Below are positions 44,143 through 52,478 of a DNA stretch of 64,000 bases, in pieces. The notes under the pieces are model-generated. The model ran no database searches. It was not told the DNA's origin and saw only the letters and a list, made by a program, of their open reading frames with translations. Position 1 is the first letter of the stretch, and the number at the start of each line of letters is the position of its first letter. The position numbers and the translations under genes were made by a program. This DNA comes from Streptomyces sp. NBC_01803 (lineage in GTDB: Bacteria; Actinomycetota; Actinomycetes; Streptomycetales; Streptomycetaceae), in the NCBI RefSeq assembly GCF_035917415.1, contig NZ_CP109073.1:4696501-4760500 (forward strand). Direction: 5' to 3'.

Positions 44143-44277
44143 ATGGATGGCGAGTGGCGCCACCGCGACTCGTTCGGTGACCACGACGTTCCGAGCACGC
44201 TGCTCGGGGTCACCGTGCTCGGATACGACGACCAGTTGGTGGCGATCGAAGCCGTCGCCGCCGTACGCGACTCCTGA
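44143..44277 (+). pseudogene. C-terminal fragment of a RidA/YjgF-family gene
   Basis: The 44-codon ORF reads MDGEWRHRDSFGDHDVPSTL then LGVTVLGYDDQLVAIEAVAA. This is the end of a RidA-type protein (family pattern P-x-S-T-x-V-x-V ... LVEIEAVA). The first two thirds of the domain are missing. It starts 18 nt after the NLR-like gene stop, as if that module had been inserted into, or had replaced, the front of a ridA gene. Confidence 0.6.
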
Positions 44278-44663
44278 GAGGGAAACCCGACCGGCATCAT
44301 CGGCAGCCCTCAGCCCTCAGCCCTCAGCCCTCAGCCCTACCGTCCGACACGTGTTGCGCCCGACCCCGCGTACAGCCCTCCGGCAGGCCGAGGTCGATCG
44401 GCCGCCCGTTCCGCCACGGCACGGGTGTCCGCCGAGCCGCGGCGTGGGCAGGCGACCGCGCGGCGGACGGCGTCCTCTGGCCCGCGCGTCGCGCGCGGAG
44501 CCGGCTGAGGCGGAACGGCTCCCGGCGGGAGAAGCGGAACGATGCCGTCAGGATCACGTATACCGGGCGATCCTTCGCGCCCGGAAGTGGTTACGCTTCT
44601 CGGGGGCCCCGGCGCGTCCGGGTCCCCTGACGAGCGGGACCAGCAGCGCAGAGGGGACGAGCC
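44278..44663. other. 386-bp gap before glnE
   Basis: The gap holds the heptamer array at 44304 and the presumed glnE promoter. The frame open across 44147-44686 is Arg/Pro-rich and not gene-like. Confidence 0.5.
44304..44338. repeat. Heptamer array CAGCCCT x5 (G-quadruplex pattern on minus strand)
   Basis: Five exact copies. On the minus strand this is GGGCTGA repeated, again G3-N4-G3, the same geometry as the array at 39381 but with a different spacer and on the other strand. It is about 330 bp upstream of glnE. Confidence 0.9.
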
Positions 44664-47600
44664 GTGCCGGTGGGCGGGCGACGTGACAGCCGTTTCGGAC
44701 AACTGCTGCGCCGGGGCTTCACCGATCCCCGAGCCGCCGAGCGGCTGCTCGACGCTCCCGCCCTGCGCCCGGTGGGCGGCGACCCGGTGCTCCTCGACGC
44801 CCTCGGCGCCACCGCCGACCCCGACCTCGCGCTGCGCGCCCTGGTCCGGCTCGCGGAGGCCCAGCCCGAGACGACAGGGGCATCTCCCGGCCGCCAGGGC
44901 TGGACGGGGGCACCTCCCAGCCGCCAAGGCTGGGGGAGGGCCCGGCTGCTGGACACCCTGCTGGCCGCCAAGCCGCTGCGCGACCGGCTGCTCGGTGTGC
45001 TCGGCGCCTCCGAGGGGCTCGGTGACCAGCTCGCCCGGCACCCCGACGAGTGGCAGGCCCTGGTCGCCTTCGAGAGCGCCGATCTGCACCCGGGCGTCGA
45101 GGAGTTCGAGGCGGCGCTCGCCCCGGCCACCGACCCCGACGGGCTGCGCGTCCACTACCACCGGGCGCTGCTGACCATCGCGGCCCGCGACATCACCGGC
45201 GCCACCGGCTTCGCCCAGACCGCCGCCGAGCTCGCGGACCTGGCCACCGCCACCCTGCGGGCCGCCCTGCGGATCGCGGGGCGCGAGACCCCCGAGGACG
45301 CGGCGCGGTGCCGGCTCGCGGTCATCGGCATGGGCAAGTGCGGCGGCCGGGAGCTGAACTACGTCTCGGACGTGGACGTGATCTTCGTCGCCGAGCCCGC
45401 CGAGGGCGTCGCGGAGGGGCCCGCCGTCCAGGCCGCGACCCGGCTCGCCGCCCGGATGATCCGCGTCTGCTCCGACACCACCGCCGAGGGCACGATCTGG
45501 CCGGTCGACGCCAACCTCCGCCCCGAAGGCCGCAACGGCCCCCTGGTCCGCACCCTCAGCAGCCACCTCGCCTACTACCGGCGCTGGGCCAAGACCTGGG
45601 AGTTCCAAGCGCTGCTCAAGGCCCGCCCGGTGGCCGGCGACCTCACCCTCGGCGGCGACTACTGCGCCGCCGTCGCGCCGCTGGTGTGGCAGGCGGCCGA
45701 GCGGGAGAACTTCGTGCCCGACGTGCAGCAGATGCGCCGCCGCGTCGAGGAGTCGCTGCCGGCCGCCCAGGCGGAGCGCGAGCTGAAGCTCGGGCCCGGC
45801 GGGCTGCGCGACGTCGAGTTCGCCGTCCAGCTCCTCCAGCTCGTCCACGGCCGCACCGACCCGGAGCTGCGCCACGCCACCACCCTCGACGCGCTGGCCG
45901 CGCTCGCCGCCGGAGGCTATGTCGGCCGCCAGGACGCCGCCTCGCTCCGCGACTCCTACCGCTTCCTGCGCACCGCCGAGCACCGTATCCAGCTCCACCG
46001 CCTGCGCCGCACCCACCTGATGCCGACCGAGGAGGCCGAGCTGCGCCGGCTCGGCCGCTCCCTCGGCTTCCTGGGCGAGCCCGTCCAGGAGCTGACCGCT
46101 GCCTGGCGCCGCCACACCGCCGGCGTCCGCCGCCTGCACGAGAAGCTGTTCTACCGGCCGCTGCTGGACGCCGTGGCCCGGCTCGACGCCGGGCAGGTCC
46201 GGCTGGGCGAGGCCGCCGCGAAGGAGCGCCTGGAAGCCCTCGGTTACGCCGACCCCACCGCCGCCCTGCGCCACCTGTCCGCGCTGGCCTCCGGCGTCAC
46301 GCGCAAGGCCGCCATCCAGCGCACCCTGCTGCCGGTGATGCTGGCCCGTTTCGCGGACTCCGCCGACCCCGACGCCGGGCTGCTCGGCTTCCGCAAGGTC
46401 TCCGACGCCCTGGGCACCAGCCCCTGGTACCTGCGGCTGCTGCGCGACGAGGGCGCCGCCGCCGAGAATCTCGCCCGGGTGCTGTCCGCCGGGCGCCTCG
46501 CCCCCGACCTGCTGCTGCGCGCCCCCGAGGCCGTCGCCCTGCTCGGCGACCCGGCCGGCCTGCGCCCCAGCACCCGGCGCGCCCTCACCCAGGAGGTGCA
46601 GGCCGCCGTCGGCCGGGCCGACTCGCCCGAGGCGGCCGTCACGGCGGCGCGCGGCGTGCGGCGGCGCGAGCTGTTCCGCACGGCGGCGGCCGATATCGTC
46701 GGCGCCTACGCGACGCCCGAGGGGGCGGGTACGCCCGAGCCGCTGGAGGCGCCGGGACCCGTGCTGGACCGGGTCGGGAACGCGCTCACCGACATCAACG
46801 CCGCCACCATCGCGGGCGCGCTGCACGCCGCCACCGCGTCCTACGGCGCGGACGGCCTGCCCACCCGGCTCGCCGTCATCGCCATGGGCCGCTTCGGCGG
46901 CCACGAGCTGAGCTACGGCTCGGACGCCGACGTGATCTTCGTGCACGAGCCGATGGAGGGCGCCGACGAACAGGAGGCGGCCCGGGCCGCGCACGCGGTG
47001 GCCAACGAGATGATCCGGCTGCTCCAGCTCCCCAGCGTCGACCCGCCCCTGCTCGTCGACGCCGACTTGCGGCCCGAGGGCAGGAACGGCCCGCTGGTCC
47101 GCTCGCTCAGCAGCTTCGCCGCGTACTACCGCCGCTGGTCGCTGGTCTGGGAGAGCCAGGCGCTGCTGCGCGCCGAGCCGGTCGTCGGCGACCCGGGCCT
47201 GGGGGAGCGGTTCGTGGAGCTGATCGACCCGCTGCGCTATCCGGCCGACGGACTGCCTGAGAAGTCGGTGCGCGAGATCCGGCGGCTGAAGGCCCGGATG
47301 GAGGCCGAACGGCTGCCGCGCGGCGCTGACCGCACCACGCACACCAAGCTGGGCCGGGGCGGCCTGTCCGATATCGAGTGGACCGTGCAGCTCCTCCAGC
47401 TCCGGCACGCCGGGATCGAGCCGGCCCTGCGCACGACCCGCACCCGGCGGGCGCTGGCCGCCGCCGCCGGCATCGGCCTGCTCGACGCGGTGGACGCGGC
47501 GGTGCTGGACGAGGCGTGGGTGCTGGCCTCGCGGGTGCGCAACGCGGTGATGCTGGTGCGCGGTCGGCCGCTGGACACGTTCCCCACGGACCCGCGCGAG

Positions 47601-47723
47601 ACGGCGGCGGTGGCCCGTTTCCTCGGCTACGGGCCGGCCGAGGTCGGGCGGATGCTGGACGACTACCGGCGTACGACGCGGCGGGCCAGGGCCGTGGTGG
47701 AGCGGTTGTTCTACGAGGGCTGA
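44664..47723 (+). CDS. glnE: Bifunctional glutamine synthetase adenylyltransferase/deadenylylase
   Basis: This 1019-aa enzyme turns GS-I off or on by adding or removing AMP, according to nitrogen status. Two nucleotidyltransferase domains are visible: VIGMGKCGGRELNYVSDVDVI (about residue 220) and VIAMGRFGGHELSYGSDADVI (about residue 737). Each is followed by a helical domain with DANLRPEGRNGPLVR and GRGGLSDIEWTVQLLQL-type segments. GTG 44664 follows GAGGGG. Residues about 72-92 (GASPGRQGW, GAPPSRQGWG) come from a palindromic insertion that keeps the frame. Its target GS-I is not in this window; the nearby GlnA2-like protein lacks an obvious adenylylation motif. Confidence 0.94.
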   Translation: MPVGGRRDSRFGQLLRRGFTDPRAAERLLDAPALRPVGGDPVLLDALGATADPDLALRALVRLAEAQPETTGASPGRQGWTGAPPSRQGWGRARLLDTLLAAKPLRDRLLGVLGASEGLGDQLARHPDEWQALVAFESADLHPGVEEFEAALAPATDPDGLRVHYHRALLTIAARDITGATGFAQTAAELADLATATLRAALRIAGRETPEDAARCRLAVIGMGKCGGRELNYVSDVDVIFVAEPAEGVAEGPAVQAATRLAARMIRVCSDTTAEGTIWPVDANLRPEGRNGPLVRTLSSHLAYYRRWAKTWEFQALLKARPVAGDLTLGGDYCAAVAPLVWQAAERENFVPDVQQMRRRVEESLPAAQAERELKLGPGGLRDVEFAVQLLQLVHGRTDPELRHATTLDALAALAAGGYVGRQDAASLRDSYRFLRTAEHRIQLHRLRRTHLMPTEEAELRRLGRSLGFLGEPVQELTAAWRRHTAGVRRLHEKLFYRPLLDAVARLDAGQVRLGEAAAKERLEALGYADPTAALRHLSALASGVTRKAAIQRTLLPVMLARFADSADPDAGLLGFRKVSDALGTSPWYLRLLRDEGAAAENLARVLSAGRLAPDLLLRAPEAVALLGDPAGLRPSTRRALTQEVQAAVGRADSPEAAVTAARGVRRRELFRTAAADIVGAYATPEGAGTPEPLEAPGPVLDRVGNALTDINAATIAGALHAATASYGADGLPTRLAVIAMGRFGGHELSYGSDADVIFVHEPMEGADEQEAARAAHAVANEMIRLLQLPSVDPPLLVDADLRPEGRNGPLVRSLSSFAAYYRRWSLVWESQALLRAEPVVGDPGLGERFVELIDPLRYPADGLPEKSVREIRRLKARMEAERLPRGADRTTHTKLGRGGLSDIEWTVQLLQLRHAGIEPALRTTRTRRALAAAAGIGLLDAVDAAVLDEAWVLASRVRNAVMLVRGRPLDTFPTDPRETAAVARFLGYGPAEVGRMLDDYRRTTRRARAVVERLFYEG
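44877..44940. mobile_element. Two tandem copies of a small palindromic element inside glnE
   Basis: Two related copies lie end to end. The second (about 44906-44938) has the form GGGGGCACCTCCCAGCC - spacer - GGCTGGGGGAG, an imperfect palindrome of a kind that recurs widely in Streptomyces genomes. The first (from 44877) is a diverged version. Together they add 20-21 codons without a stop or frameshift. No transposase; a REP/MITE-like element is the best description. Confidence 0.65.
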
Positions 47724-48577
47724 GACCGCGCCCCGGCGGCGGGGACCCGCTGGGGCAGGTGGTAGCACAGGCGCCCATACCAGAGGCGGGCGACGACATA
47801 GCCGAAGGCGAGGCAGATCATGCCGCCGACGGCGTCGAGCCAGAAGTGGTTGGCGGTGGCGACGATGACCAGCAGCGTGACGGCCGGGTAGAGCGCGCCG
47901 AGCAGCTTCAGCCACCACGGGCTGGCCAGCACCACCACGGTGAGCCCGCACCACAGGGACCAGCCGATGTGCATGGAGGGCATCGCGGCGTACTGGTTCG
48001 ACACCGAGGCCATCGTGGTGCCCTCGGCGGACAGCGAACCCCAGGTGTGGTGCACGGTCGCGGTGTCGATGAAGTCCATGCCCTCCATCAGCCGGGGCGG
48101 CGCGAGGGGATAGAAGTAGTACCCGAGCAGCGCGATGGCGGTGGTGGCGAACAGCACCGTGCGGGTGGCCCCGTACCGGCCGGGGTGGCTGCGGAAGAGC
48201 CAGACCAGGACGGCGATGGTCACCAGGAAGTGCAAGGTGGCGTAGTAGTAGTTCATCGAGACGATCAGCCAGGTCACGCCCCCCACGGTGTGATTGACGG
48301 ACCGTTCGAAGGCGAGTCCGAGGGAGTCCTGGAGGTCCCAGATCCAGCGGGCGTGGCTCTGGGCCTGCTCGACGCGGGTGGGGGCGGCGTTGCGGATCAC
48401 CGAGTACGTGCCGTAGCTGACGGCGATGAGCAGCAGCTCGAACCAGATCCGTGGGCTTCGGGGGGTCCGCATCGAGCTCAGGCGCCTGACAGGGGCGGCT
48501 GTCTCCTGATCCAGCTCGGTCACGAGCCCTGCCGTATCCACTCGCTCGTCCTGCGGCCTGACACTTGTTGCCCCCAT
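47711..48577 (-). CDS. PAP2-family membrane phosphatase/phosphotransferase (Aur1/inositolphosphotransferase-like)
   Basis: This 288-aa protein has about six membrane helices and the two conserved catalytic motifs of the Aur1-like PAP2 branch: YAAMPSMHIGWSLW (PSMH) and IVATANHFWLDAVGG (His-x3-Asp). Relatives dephosphorylate lipid phosphates or transfer phosphoinositol groups. ATG 48577 starts MGATSVRPQDERVDTAG; a start at MRTPRSPRIW is also possible. The 3' end overlaps glnE by 13 nt. In S. coelicolor a PAP2 gene lies in the equivalent place next to glnE. Confidence 0.85.
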   Translation of the reverse strand: MGATSVRPQDERVDTAGLVTELDQETAAPVRRLSSMRTPRSPRIWFELLLIAVSYGTYSVIRNAAPTRVEQAQSHARWIWDLQDSLGLAFERSVNHTVGGVTWLIVSMNYYYATLHFLVTIAVLVWLFRSHPGRYGATRTVLFATTAIALLGYYFYPLAPPRLMEGMDFIDTATVHHTWGSLSAEGTTMASVSNQYAAMPSMHIGWSLWCGLTVVVLASPWWLKLLGALYPAVTLLVIVATANHFWLDAVGGMICLAFGYVVARLWYGRLCYHLPQRVPAAGARSQPS

Positions 48578-48681
48578 GGGCCCACAGTCTGCCAGAGGAC
48601 TGACGCCGGCCCGATCATCCTCCGGTCTGGTCTTCACTCCGGAATTCTCCCCTACGACCTCCCACGACCGTCGCGCACCCC

Positions 48682-48840
48682 CCGGTCCGCGTGGCGCTGT
48701 CATGCCCGCTGTGCCGCGGTCTTCCGGGGGGCGACGCCCGTACTCCCGGTCCGCGTGGCGCCGTCACGCCCGCTGTGCCGCGGTCTTCCGGGGGCGACCC
48801 CCGTACCCCCGGTCCGCGTGGCGCCGTCACGCCTGCTGTA
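48682..48840. repeat. Tandem 63/64-bp repeats running into the malR 3' end
   Basis: CCGGTCCGCGTGGCG recurs at 48682, 48746 and 48809 (periods 64 and 63). The third copy is partial and includes the malR stop codon (48827-48829) and its last codons. On the minus strand the copies form an open frame of about 71 codons (48615-48830) whose GTG overlaps the malR TGA as GTGA, with repeats of TAPRGPGVRGSPPEDRGTAG. No ribosome-binding site supports it as a gene. Confidence 0.85.
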
Positions 48841-49855
48841 TGACGGGCGCGGTCGCGGTCGAGCCCCGCACCACCAGCTCGGGCATGAAGACGAACTCGC
48901 TGTGCGGGGCCGGTGTGCCGCCGACCTCTTCCAGCAGGGCGCGGACCGCGGCCTGGCCCATGGCGAAGACCGGCTGGCGGATCGTCGTCAAGGGCGGGTC
49001 GGTGAAGGCGATCAGGGGCGAGTCGTCGTAGCCGATCACCGAGCAGTGCTCCGGCACGGACAGGCCGTGCTGCCGGGCCGCGCGGATCGCGCCGAGGGCC
49101 ATCATGTCGCTGGCGCAGACCACCGCCGTGCAGTCCCGGGCCAGCAGCGCGAGGGCCGCCGCCTGGCCGCCCTCCAGCGTGTACAGCGAGTGCTCGATCA
49201 GCCGCCGCGCGTCCGCGGTGACCATGCCGAGCTCCTCCTCCATCGCGCGCAGGAAGCCCTCGATCTTCCGCTGCACGGGCACGAAGCGCTCGGGCCCCAG
49301 GGCCAGGCCGATCCGCCGGTGGCCGAGCGAGACGAGGTGGGTGACGGCCAGCCGCATCGCCGCGCGGTCGTCGGGGGAGACGAACGGTGCCCGCACCTTC
49401 GGCGAGAAGCCGTTGATCAGCACGAACGGCACGCCGCCCCCGCGCAGCCGCTCGTAGCGCTCCATGTCGGCGCTGGTGTCGGCGTGCAGTCCCGAGATGA
49501 AGATGATGCCCGCCACCCCGCGCTCGACCAGCATGCCGGTGAGCTCGTCCTCCGTGGACCCGCCGGGGGTCTGGGTGGCGAGCACCGGCGTGTAGCCCTG
49601 GCGGGTGAGCGCCTGGCAGATCACCTGGGCGAAGGCCGGGAATATCGGGTTCTCCAGCTCGGGCGTGATCAGCCCGACCAGGCCCTCGCTGCGCTTCTGC
49701 AGCCGCACCGGCCGTTCGTACCCCAGCAGGTCGAGGGCGGCGAGAACGGATTCGCGGGTAGTGGTCGCGACGCCCGGCTTGCCGTTCAGGACCCGGCTGA
49801 CCGTCGCCTCGCTGACCCCCGCCTGGACTGCGATGTCAGCTAGCCGTGCGGTCAC
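48827..49855 (-). CDS. malR: LacI-family repressor of the maltose operon
   Basis: This 342-aa protein has an N-terminal LacI helix-turn-helix (ARLADIAVQAGVSEATVSRVLNGKPGVA) and a periplasmic-binding-protein-like ligand domain (VGLITPELENPIFPAFAQ, VPFVLINGFSP, CSVIGYDDSPLIAFTDPPLTTIRQP). It is divergent from malEFG-aglA, the arrangement of S. coelicolor MalR, which represses maltose uptake genes until a maltodextrin signal is present. GTG 49855 starts at the DNA-binding domain; the longer ORF start would add an unlikely tail. The gene's end is duplicated in tandem repeats downstream. Confidence 0.9.
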   Translation of the reverse strand: MTARLADIAVQAGVSEATVSRVLNGKPGVATTTRESVLAALDLLGYERPVRLQKRSEGLVGLITPELENPIFPAFAQVICQALTRQGYTPVLATQTPGGSTEDELTGMLVERGVAGIIFISGLHADTSADMERYERLRGGGVPFVLINGFSPKVRAPFVSPDDRAAMRLAVTHLVSLGHRRIGLALGPERFVPVQRKIEGFLRAMEEELGMVTADARRLIEHSLYTLEGGQAAALALLARDCTAVVCASDMMALGAIRAARQHGLSVPEHCSVIGYDDSPLIAFTDPPLTTIRQPVFAMGQAAVRALLEEVGGTPAPHSEFVFMPELVVRGSTATAPVIQQA

Positions 49856-50137
49856 AGTCCGGGACCTTACCGGCCGGGGATTCCCCTGCCCACTGTGGAA
49901 GGGAAACTGGACCGGAATGTGTGACTTTGGATGCTTGCGTTCTGATGGGGACGTGTTTCGGAGGTCCCCGGAGTCACCCGGACGGCCCCGCACCATTTCC
50001 TTGCTGAAATTTGCCGCAAGCTCTTTCCAAACTTTTGCGCCGCTGTTACGTTCCTGCTCGGCCCGGCGCCGCAGAGGCGCGGCGCATAGGGTGGATACAG
50101 CCCCCTAAACCCGGGCGTAACGCTTGAAGGAGTTCAC
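49856..50137. promoter_or_regulatory. malR/malE divergent control region with candidate operator
   Basis: The right half (49990-50080) is AT-rich. CTTGC (50000-50004) and GCAAG (50016-50020) form an inverted repeat with an 11-nt spacer, followed by further TTTTGC. This fits an operator for MalR or the second LacI paralogue. AAGGAG before the malE ATG is the ribosome-binding site. Confidence 0.55.
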
Positions 50138-51397
50138 ATGCGGCGCAGCATAGGGACGACAGCCGTCATCGCGGCTCTGGCTCTTGCGGCAACGGCTTGC
50201 GGCAGTGGCGGCGACGAGGACGGCGGCGGGGGCGGGGGTGCGGACGGGGAGCTCTCCGGCACGGTCACCTTCTGGGACACCTCGAACGAGACCGAGGCCG
50301 CGGTCTTCGAGACCGTCGCCACGGAGTTCGAGGACCAGCACCCCGGCGTCACGGTCGAGTACGTGAACATCGGCTTCGACGACGCGCAGAACCGGTTCAA
50401 GAACGCGGCGGGCGCCAACGAGGCACCGGATGTCATGCGCACCGAGGTCGCCTGGGTCGCCGACTTCGCGAACCTCGGGTACCTCTACCCGCTCGACGGC
50501 ACCGCCGCGCTGGACAACCAGGAGGACTTCCTGCCGGAATCCTGGGCCAGTACCCAGTTCGAGGGTCAGACCTACGCCGTTCCGCAGGTGACCGACACCC
50601 TGGCGCTCTTCTACAACAAGTCCCTCCTGGAGGAGGCCGGCGTCGAGGTGCCCGCGTCGCTGGACGAGATACGCGAGTCCCAGGAAGCCTTCGACGAGAT
50701 CGGCACCACCCCGCTGTACGCGCGGGGCGACGACGCCTACTGGTTCCTGCCCTACCTCTACGGCGAGGGCGGCGACCTGGTCGACGCCGAGGCCCAGGAG
50801 GTCACTGTCGACGACGAATCCGGTGTCGCGGCCTTCGCGCAGCTTCAGGACCTGATCGACTCCGGCGCCGCCACCACGGACACCAGCGACGGCTGGGAGA
50901 ACATGATGTCCTCCTTCGGCAACGGCGACGTCGCCATGATGATCAACGGCCCGTGGGCCATCGCGGACGCCACCGCCGCCCTCGGCGACGACCTGGGTGT
51001 CGCCCCCGTCCCGGCCGGCTCGCAGGCGCAGGGCGCGCCGCTGGGCGGCTGGAACTACGGCGTCTACGCGGGCACCCCGGACGCCGACGCCTCCTTCGAG
51101 TTCGTCAAGTACATGAGCTCCGCGCAGACCCAGCAGCGGATCACCGAGGAGCTGAGCCTCCTCCCCACCAGGCAGTCCGTCTACGAGGTCCCGGCCGTCG
51201 CGGACAACGAGATGGTGCAGTTCTTCAAGCCGGCCGTCGAGGTCGCCCACGAGCGCCCCTGGATTCCCCAGGCGCAGTCGCTCTTCGACCCGCTGCTGAC
51301 CTCCCTGGAGGCCATGCTGACCGGCTCCGCCTCCCCCGAGCAGGCGGCGTCCGACACCGGAGACGCCTACCGCGAGCTCCTCGAAGACTGGCAGTGA
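50138..51397 (+). CDS. malE: Maltose/maltodextrin-binding lipoprotein
   Basis: This 419-aa protein has a lipoprotein signal (MRRSIGTTAVIAALALAATAC, lipobox TAC after LA) and a family 1 solute-binding domain: GTVTFWDTSNETEAAVFETVA, APDVMRTEVAWVADFANLGYL, LALFYNKSLLEEAGVEVPASL, MMINGPWAI and GGWNYGVYAGT. It delivers maltodextrins to the MalFG permease. ATG 50138 follows AAGGAG. First gene of the mal operon, divergent from malR. Confidence 0.92.
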   Translation: MRRSIGTTAVIAALALAATACGSGGDEDGGGGGGADGELSGTVTFWDTSNETEAAVFETVATEFEDQHPGVTVEYVNIGFDDAQNRFKNAAGANEAPDVMRTEVAWVADFANLGYLYPLDGTAALDNQEDFLPESWASTQFEGQTYAVPQVTDTLALFYNKSLLEEAGVEVPASLDEIRESQEAFDEIGTTPLYARGDDAYWFLPYLYGEGGDLVDAEAQEVTVDDESGVAAFAQLQDLIDSGAATTDTSDGWENMMSSFGNGDVAMMINGPWAIADATAALGDDLGVAPVPAGSQAQGAPLGGWNYGVYAGTPDADASFEFVKYMSSAQTQQRITEELSLLPTRQSVYEVPAVADNEMVQFFKPAVEVAHERPWIPQAQSLFDPLLTSLEAMLTGSASPEQAASDTGDAYRELLEDWQ

Positions 51398-51431
51398 GCG
51401 GCGCTGACCGCGGGCATGAAGGGCCGAAACC

Positions 51432-52478
51432 ATGGCTGACGCTGTGAACCCCCACGGAACGGCCGCCACGGCCGTGCCGGGGAACGGCCGGCCGACGGTA
51501 CGGGTCGCGGGCGCCGGACGCGCCCGCGGCCCGCGCCGCGCGCCGGGCTCCCCCGGGCGGCTGCGCCGGACCGCGTCCACGCACTGGTACGCCTGGGCCA
51601 TGATCGCGCCGGTGGTCACCGTGATCACCGCGATCATCGGCTGGCCGCTGGTGCGCGGCGTCTACCTGTCGCTGACCGACGCCGACGAGGCGAACGTCGA
51701 GCGGCAGATCGGTGTGAACAAGATCCCGGCCACCTACGATTTCGTCGGCCTGGACAACTACACCGCCATCCTCAAGGACGACGTCTTCTGGGACCGTCTG
51801 GGCTGGACCGTGCTGTGGACCGTGGGCTGTGTGAGCGTCACGTTCCTCATCGGCCTGGGCCTGGCGAACATGCTCAACCGCACGTTCCGCGGGCGCGCCG
51901 TCTACCGCACGGCGCTGATCCTGCCCTGGGCGATCCCGGCGTTCGTGTCGGTCTTCGCCTGGCGGATGCTCTACAACGAGCGCAACGGCCTCCTCAACAG
52001 CCTGCTGGAGGGCGGCGGCGTCGGCGGGATCTCCTGGCTGTCCGACCCGACCTGGGCCAAGGTCTCCGTCATCGCCGTCAACGTCTGGCTCGGCGTGCCG
52101 TTCATGCTGATCGCGATGCTCGGCGCCCTCCAGTCCATTCCCCCCGAGCAGTACGAGGCCGCCGAGATGGACGGCGCCAACGCCTGGCAGCGGTTCTGGA
52201 ACATCACGCTGCCCGGGGTCAGGTCCGTGTCCATGACGGTGGTGCTGCTCAGCACGATCTGGACCTTCAACATGTTCCCGGTGATCTTCCTGCTCACTCG
52301 CGGCGGGCCGGCGGGATCGACCGACATCCTGGTGACCGAGGCGTTCCGGCTGGCGTTCATCAGCAGTCCCCGTGATTTCGCGAACTCCGCGGCCTGGGGC
52401 GTGCTGATCCTGCTGCTGCTGGTCCTCTTCGCGATCGCCTACCGCAGGGTGCTGCGCAAGCAGGGAGAGGTGTGGTGA
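51432..52478 (+). CDS. malF: Maltose ABC transporter permease MalF
   Basis: This 348-aa protein has six predicted membrane helices after a basic N-terminal tail and the EAA loop YEAAEMDGANAWQRFWNITLPGVR. It forms the membrane channel with MalG; the ATPase (probably a shared MsiK) is not encoded nearby. 34 nt after malE; the stop overlaps the malG start. Confidence 0.92.
   Translation: MADAVNPHGTAATAVPGNGRPTVRVAGAGRARGPRRAPGSPGRLRRTASTHWYAWAMIAPVVTVITAIIGWPLVRGVYLSLTDADEANVERQIGVNKIPATYDFVGLDNYTAILKDDVFWDRLGWTVLWTVGCVSVTFLIGLGLANMLNRTFRGRAVYRTALILPWAIPAFVSVFAWRMLYNERNGLLNSLLEGGGVGGISWLSDPTWAKVSVIAVNVWLGVPFMLIAMLGALQSIPPEQYEAAEMDGANAWQRFWNITLPGVRSVSMTVVLLSTIWTFNMFPVIFLLTRGGPAGSTDILVTEAFRLAFISSPRDFANSAAWGVLILLLLVLFAIAYRRVLRKQGEVW

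Noticed and set aside
44147..44686. 179-codon ORF between the NLR-like gene and glnE
   Set aside because: Composition is Arg/Pro/Ala and it spans the heptamer array; the RidA remnant in another frame explains the first part better.
44877..44940. Frameshift or assembly error in glnE
   Set aside because: The frame continues correctly on both sides and the extra codons match a known type of palindromic element.
48615..48830. 71-codon minus-strand gene after malR
   Set aside because: It is made of the tandem repeats, has no ribosome-binding site, and its sequence is repeat-derived.
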